This document shows positions 44,676 to 47,172 of a stretch of DNA of 47,172 bases, one piece after another. Under the pieces are notes generated by a model. The model did not search any database. It was not told the DNA's origin and saw only the letters and a program-made list of their open reading frames with translations. The translations under genes were made by a program, and so were the position numbers. Each line of letters starts with the position of its first letter. The first letter of the stretch is position 1. The stretch is from Candidatus Coprenecus stercorigallinarum (GTDB lineage: Bacteria; Bacteroidota; Bacteroidia; Bacteroidales; UBA932), in contig DVIL01000082.1 of assembly GCA_018711305.1 (NCBI GenBank), forward strand, positions 1 to 47,172, read 5' to 3'.

Positions 44676-45912
44676 AGGCCAGGCAGGAATTGTGGCCTCC
44701 GAAACCGAACGTATTGTTCAGTGCCACGAGGACTGACCTTTTCTGCACTCTGTTGAGTGTCAGATTCAGGCGGTAATCAATATCCGGGTCCTCGTGCTGG
44801 AAATTGATTGTAGGCGGAACAGACGACGAATCTATTGCGTGAATGCAGGCCAGAGCCTCCACAGCCCCTGCAGCTCCGAGCAGATGCCCGTGCATGGACT
44901 TGGTAGAACTGATATTCAGCTTATAGGCATGCTCCCCGAATAAAGACAGCACCCCTTTGAGTTCAGCCACATCCCCGAGCGGGGTAGATGTGCCGTGCAC
45001 ATTGATATAGTCCACATCTTCAGGAGCAAGACCGGCATCATCGAGCGCGAGCCTCATCACCTTTGCAGCACCGCTTCCGTCCGGTAACGGCGCAGTGATA
45101 TGGTAGGCATCGGCACTCATTCCGGCACCGGCTACCTCGGCATAGATCCTTGCACCCCTGCGCAGAGCATGCTCCCTCTCCTCGAACACGAGCAGCGCAG
45201 CACCCTCACCCATAACGAAGCCGTCACGTGTGGCATCAAAGGGACGGGAAGCCGTCTTGTAGTTGTCATTGTTTGTAGACAGCGCCTTGGAGGCGTCGAA
45301 TCCGCCGATTGAGGGAATGGACACGGGAGCTTCGGCTCCACCTGTCAGTATCACATCTGCCTTGCCCAGACGGATGAGATTGAGCGCATCACCCATGGCA
45401 TGTGAAGAAGAAGCACATGCAGACGTGGTGGTATAGTTGGGCCCCGCAAAACCGTAACGGATCGATATCAGACCGGGAGCCATATCCGATATCATCTTTG
45501 TAATAAGAAAAGGGCTAAAGCGGGGGATACATCCTCCCTCGCAATAACCCATTATTCCTTCTGTAAGGCTTTCTATGCCTCCGATCCCCGAGCCGAGTAT
45601 CACGCCCGCCCTGTCCAGATCGATGGACTTCAGATCCAGGCCACTGTCCTCTACCGCCTGAGCGGCCGCCGCCATTGCGAACTGGGCGAAACGGTCAATC
45701 CGTCTCAGTTCCTTGCGGTCAATTCCATGCTCGGATGGATCGAAATTTTTAACAGTACATGCAAATTTGGTCTTGAAGAGAGAAGTATCGAAAGTCGTTA
45801 TCAGTTCAGAACCGCTTACCCCCGCATCAAGGTTGGAAAAATACTCTTCTACAGTAGTGCCAAGCGGGTTGATCGTTCCAAGTCCTGTTACTACTACTCT
45901 CTTCAGCCCCAT
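44650..45912 (-). CDS. fabF: beta-ketoacyl-ACP synthase II
   Basis: FabF condenses malonyl-ACP with acyl-ACP in fatty acid elongation. The 420-residue thiolase-fold enzyme has the catalytic Cys in TTSACASSSHAMGDA, the first His in VHGTSTPLGD and the second in KSMHGHLLGAAGAVEA. A Lys at the usual place is in ISSTKSMHG. I start at MGLKRVVVTG (45912), 9 nt after acpP; two earlier codons in frame add MC. It is the standard acpP-fabF pair. Confidence 0.96.
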   Translation of the reverse strand: MGLKRVVVTGLGTINPLGTTVEEYFSNLDAGVSGSELITTFDTSLFKTKFACTVKNFDPSEHGIDRKELRRIDRFAQFAMAAAAQAVEDSGLDLKSIDLDRAGVILGSGIGGIESLTEGIMGYCEGGCIPRFSPFLITKMISDMAPGLISIRYGFAGPNYTTTSACASSSHAMGDALNLIRLGKADVILTGGAEAPVSIPSIGGFDASKALSTNNDNYKTASRPFDATRDGFVMGEGAALLVFEEREHALRRGARIYAEVAGAGMSADAYHITAPLPDGSGAAKVMRLALDDAGLAPEDVDYINVHGTSTPLGDVAELKGVLSLFGEHAYKLNISSTKSMHGHLLGAAGAVEALACIHAIDSSSVPPTINFQHEDPDIDYRLNLTLNRVQKRSVLVALNNTFGFGGHNSCLAFIHPSLRK

Positions 45913-45921
45913 GCACAAACA

Positions 45922-46158
45922 CTATTTGGTATGCTCTTCGATGTAATCGATGGCTTCGCCTACTGTAGATATCTTCTCGGCGGCGTCATCGGGAATCTCG
46001 ATATTGAACTTCTTCTCGAACTCCATAATCAGTTCCACTGTGTCGAGAGAGTCAGCACCTAAATCATTTGTAAAACTTGCATTGCGGGTTACCTCGCTTT
46101 CATCAACACCGAGTTTGTTGACGATGATGGCTGTTACATCTGAAACAATATCTGCCAT
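45922..46158 (-). CDS. acpP: acyl carrier protein
   Basis: This 78-residue acidic four-helix protein carries growing fatty acids on a phosphopantetheine arm attached to Ser in the motif [13 protein letters not shown] near residue 37. It is upstream of fabF in one unit. Confidence 0.97.
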   Translation of the reverse strand: MADIVSDVTAIIVNKLGVDESEVTRNASFTNDLGADSLDTVELIMEFEKKFNIEIPDDAAEKISTVGEAIDYIEEHTK

Positions 46159-46204
46159 GGTCTAAATTTTAGTTAATGAATAAATGTTAAATCAAATTTG
46201 GCTG

Positions 46205-46212
46205 CAAACTAA
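46205..46212 (-). promoter_or_regulatory. possible -7 box for acpP-fabF
   Basis: The reverse strand reads TTAGTTTG, one base from TAnnTTTG, 46 nt before the acpP ATG. No -33 was found. Confidence 0.35.
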
Positions 46213-46221
46213 CATATAATT

Positions 46222-46251
46222 TTTGAAATAATGAAATTTTTATGAACTTTG
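46222..46251 (+). promoter_or_regulatory. probable promoter of purN
   Basis: TTTG (46222-46225), 18 nt, then GAACTTTG (46244-46251), one mismatch to TAnnTTTG, 22 nt before the purN ATG. Confidence 0.45.
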
Positions 46252-46273
46252 CAAGAATCCAACAACGAAAAAA

Positions 46274-46879
46274 ATGGGGACAAATATTCCGAATATCGTC
46301 GTATTCGCCTCAGGCTCAGGCACAAATGCAGAGAACATCATAAACTGGTCTGAAAACCGCAAGACATATCGCGTCAAAGCCGTATTCTGCAACCGTACCG
46401 ACGCCTATGTCCTGACACGCGCAGAAAGGCACGGCATCCCATCCTGGACATTCTCGGCACGGGATTTCAAAGCGGACACCTTAATATATAAAGGCAGACA
46501 GACTTCCCTTACGGAGACTCTCGCCGGGCTGTCCACAGACTACATTGTCCTGGCGGGTTTTCTGCTGAAAGTACCCGATTACCTCCTGGCTGCCTACCCT
46601 GAACGGATTCTGAACATACATCCGGCCCTCCTGCCCTCATACGGAGGCAAAGGCATGTACGGAGATCACGTACACAGGGCAGTCATCGCCGCCGGAGAAA
46701 AGGAATCCGGAATCACCATCCATCTGGCCGACAACCAATACGACCACGGACGCATCCTCTATCAGGCCAAGTGCCAGGTCACGCCTGAAGACACCCCTGA
46801 GACCCTGTTTGCCAAGGTACACGAGCTCGAGAAAGCATACCCGCATGTCATCGAGGACTATGTATACGGACGTATCTGA
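46274..46879 (+). CDS. purN: phosphoribosylglycinamide formyltransferase
   Basis: PurN adds a formyl group from 10-formyl-THF to GAR in purine synthesis. The 201-residue protein has the GAR-binding loop FASGSGTNAENII, LAGFLLKVP, the catalytic Asn/His pair in ILNIHPALLPSYGGKGMYG, and the catalytic Asp in YDHGRILYQ. It is a standard-length enzyme and single-gene unit between the acpP-fabF pair and the next gene. Confidence 0.95.
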   Translation: MGTNIPNIVVFASGSGTNAENIINWSENRKTYRVKAVFCNRTDAYVLTRAERHGIPSWTFSARDFKADTLIYKGRQTSLTETLAGLSTDYIVLAGFLLKVPDYLLAAYPERILNIHPALLPSYGGKGMYGDHVHRAVIAAGEKESGITIHLADNQYDHGRILYQAKCQVTPEDTPETLFAKVHELEKAYPHVIEDYVYGRI

Positions 46880-46957
46880 ATCTTTATTCTAAAAAAAGTT
46901 TATACTACATACCCCTCAGGTTCTTTTCTTAAAATTTGTTGAAAATAAAATAATTTA

Positions 46958-47009
46958 CCGCATTGGATTATCCATAGCGGCATTTATTGAATAATTACCC
47001 TTTCGGGTA
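46958..47009 (+). promoter_or_regulatory. dyad symmetry elements before the ThiF-like gene
   Basis: CCGC-at-TGGAT-t-ATCCA-ta-GCGG (46958-46980) is a near-perfect 23-nt dyad, and TACCC-TTTC-GGGTA (46996-47009) is a second small hairpin. They lie in the 182-nt gap between purN and the next start codon. They may be an operator or part of a structured leader; no T tract follows, so they do not look like a terminator. Confidence 0.4.
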
Positions 47010-47061
47010 TAGGATAACCAAATCTTTTGAACAAACTTTGTCAGAACAAGAATTCTGAACT

Positions 47062-47172
47062 ATGGGACGGTATGATTACAACAGGATTTTCATCTCTGAC
47101 GAAGATCAGGAGAAAATCCGCAACTGCAGGGTATTTATTGGCGGTGCGGCTTCAGGCAGTATAATCGCCGAA
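47062..47172 (+). CDS. ThiF/E1-like adenylyltransferase family protein, 3' partial
   Basis: Only the first 37 codons are in the window: it opens MGRYDYNRIFISDEDQEKI and continues RNCRVFIGGAASGSIIAE. The pattern of a short amphipathic start followed by a Rossmann loop resembles the ThiF/MoeB/HesA E1-like family, which adenylates the C-terminus of small ubiquitin-like proteins or tRNA sites. The nucleotide loop GxGGLGS is altered to GGAASGS. The rest lies beyond the window, so the assignment is provisional. Confidence 0.6.
   Translation, partial: MGRYDYNRIFISDEDQEKIRNCRVFIGGAASGSIIAE

Overview
The window is a stretch of a Bacteroidetes chromosome, most likely order Bacteroidales, with a moderate-to-high GC content of roughly 50-55% by eye. 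Three things point there. First, promoters match the Bacteroides sigma consensus (TTTG, about 19-22 nt, then TAnnTTTG). Second, it carries lineage-typical families: DUF4105, DUF3098, DUF4270, DUF4294, GSCFA, a NagB/PIG-L fusion and a TIGR01212 radical SAM protein. Third, the ribosomal and RNA polymerase proteins are of Bacteroidetes type. No tRNA, rRNA, CRISPR array or prophage was seen. The only mobile-type gene is one REP-associated tyrosine transposase (RAYT). Species cannot be named from this sequence.

Layout. 1-2.35 kb: the end of a DUF4105 membrane protein, a YhcH/YjgK protein and a TIGR01212 radical SAM protein. 2.4-3.6 kb: a RAYT-family gene with flanking short repeats and a hairpin. 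3.6-6.4 kb: rpsO and pnp, each with its own intrinsic terminator. 6.5-7.1 kb: a YgjP-type metallopeptidase. 7.1-11.1 kb: a TPP-riboswitch operon thiE-thiC-thi4-thiE2 that makes the thiazole by the Thi4 route. 11.0-21.0 kb, reverse strand: tdh, tgt, lptG, alaS, an in-frame lptF-fmt fusion, thiN and a BASS-type transporter. 21.1-21.9 kb: a GSCFA protein. 22.0-32.75 kb: the large ribosomal cluster rplP to rplQ, including secY, map, infA and rpoA. It starts at rplP from a consensus promoter, so the first half of the S10 operon (rpsJ to rpsC) lies elsewhere. A 121-bp palindrome sits between rpsN and rpsH.

33.1-35.4 kb: a NagB-like/PIG-L fusion. 35.4-38.8 kb: hypD and hypE, a glycyl-radical trans-4-hydroxy-L-proline dehydratase with its activase. 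39.0-42.4 kb: a DUF4294 protein, then ftsX, DUF3098, uppP and lpxH. 42.5-44.7 kb: a half-length GT5 glycogen-synthase-like gene overlapping a DUF4270 lipoprotein. 44.6-46.2 kb: acpP-fabF. 46.3 kb to the end: purN and the start of a ThiF/E1-like gene.

Most of this is housekeeping: translation, protein export, envelope biogenesis (LptF/LptG, UppP, LpxH, FtsX), fatty acid synthesis, purines and thiamine. The points that most deserve a second look are the lptF-fmt fusion, the Thi4-based thiamine operon with its start-codon-masking hairpin and the thiN-linked BASS transporter, the palindrome inside the spc operon, the split S10 operon, and the NagB/PIG-L fusion that lacks a catalytic glutamate. 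I found no clear evidence of a wholly new multi-gene system.
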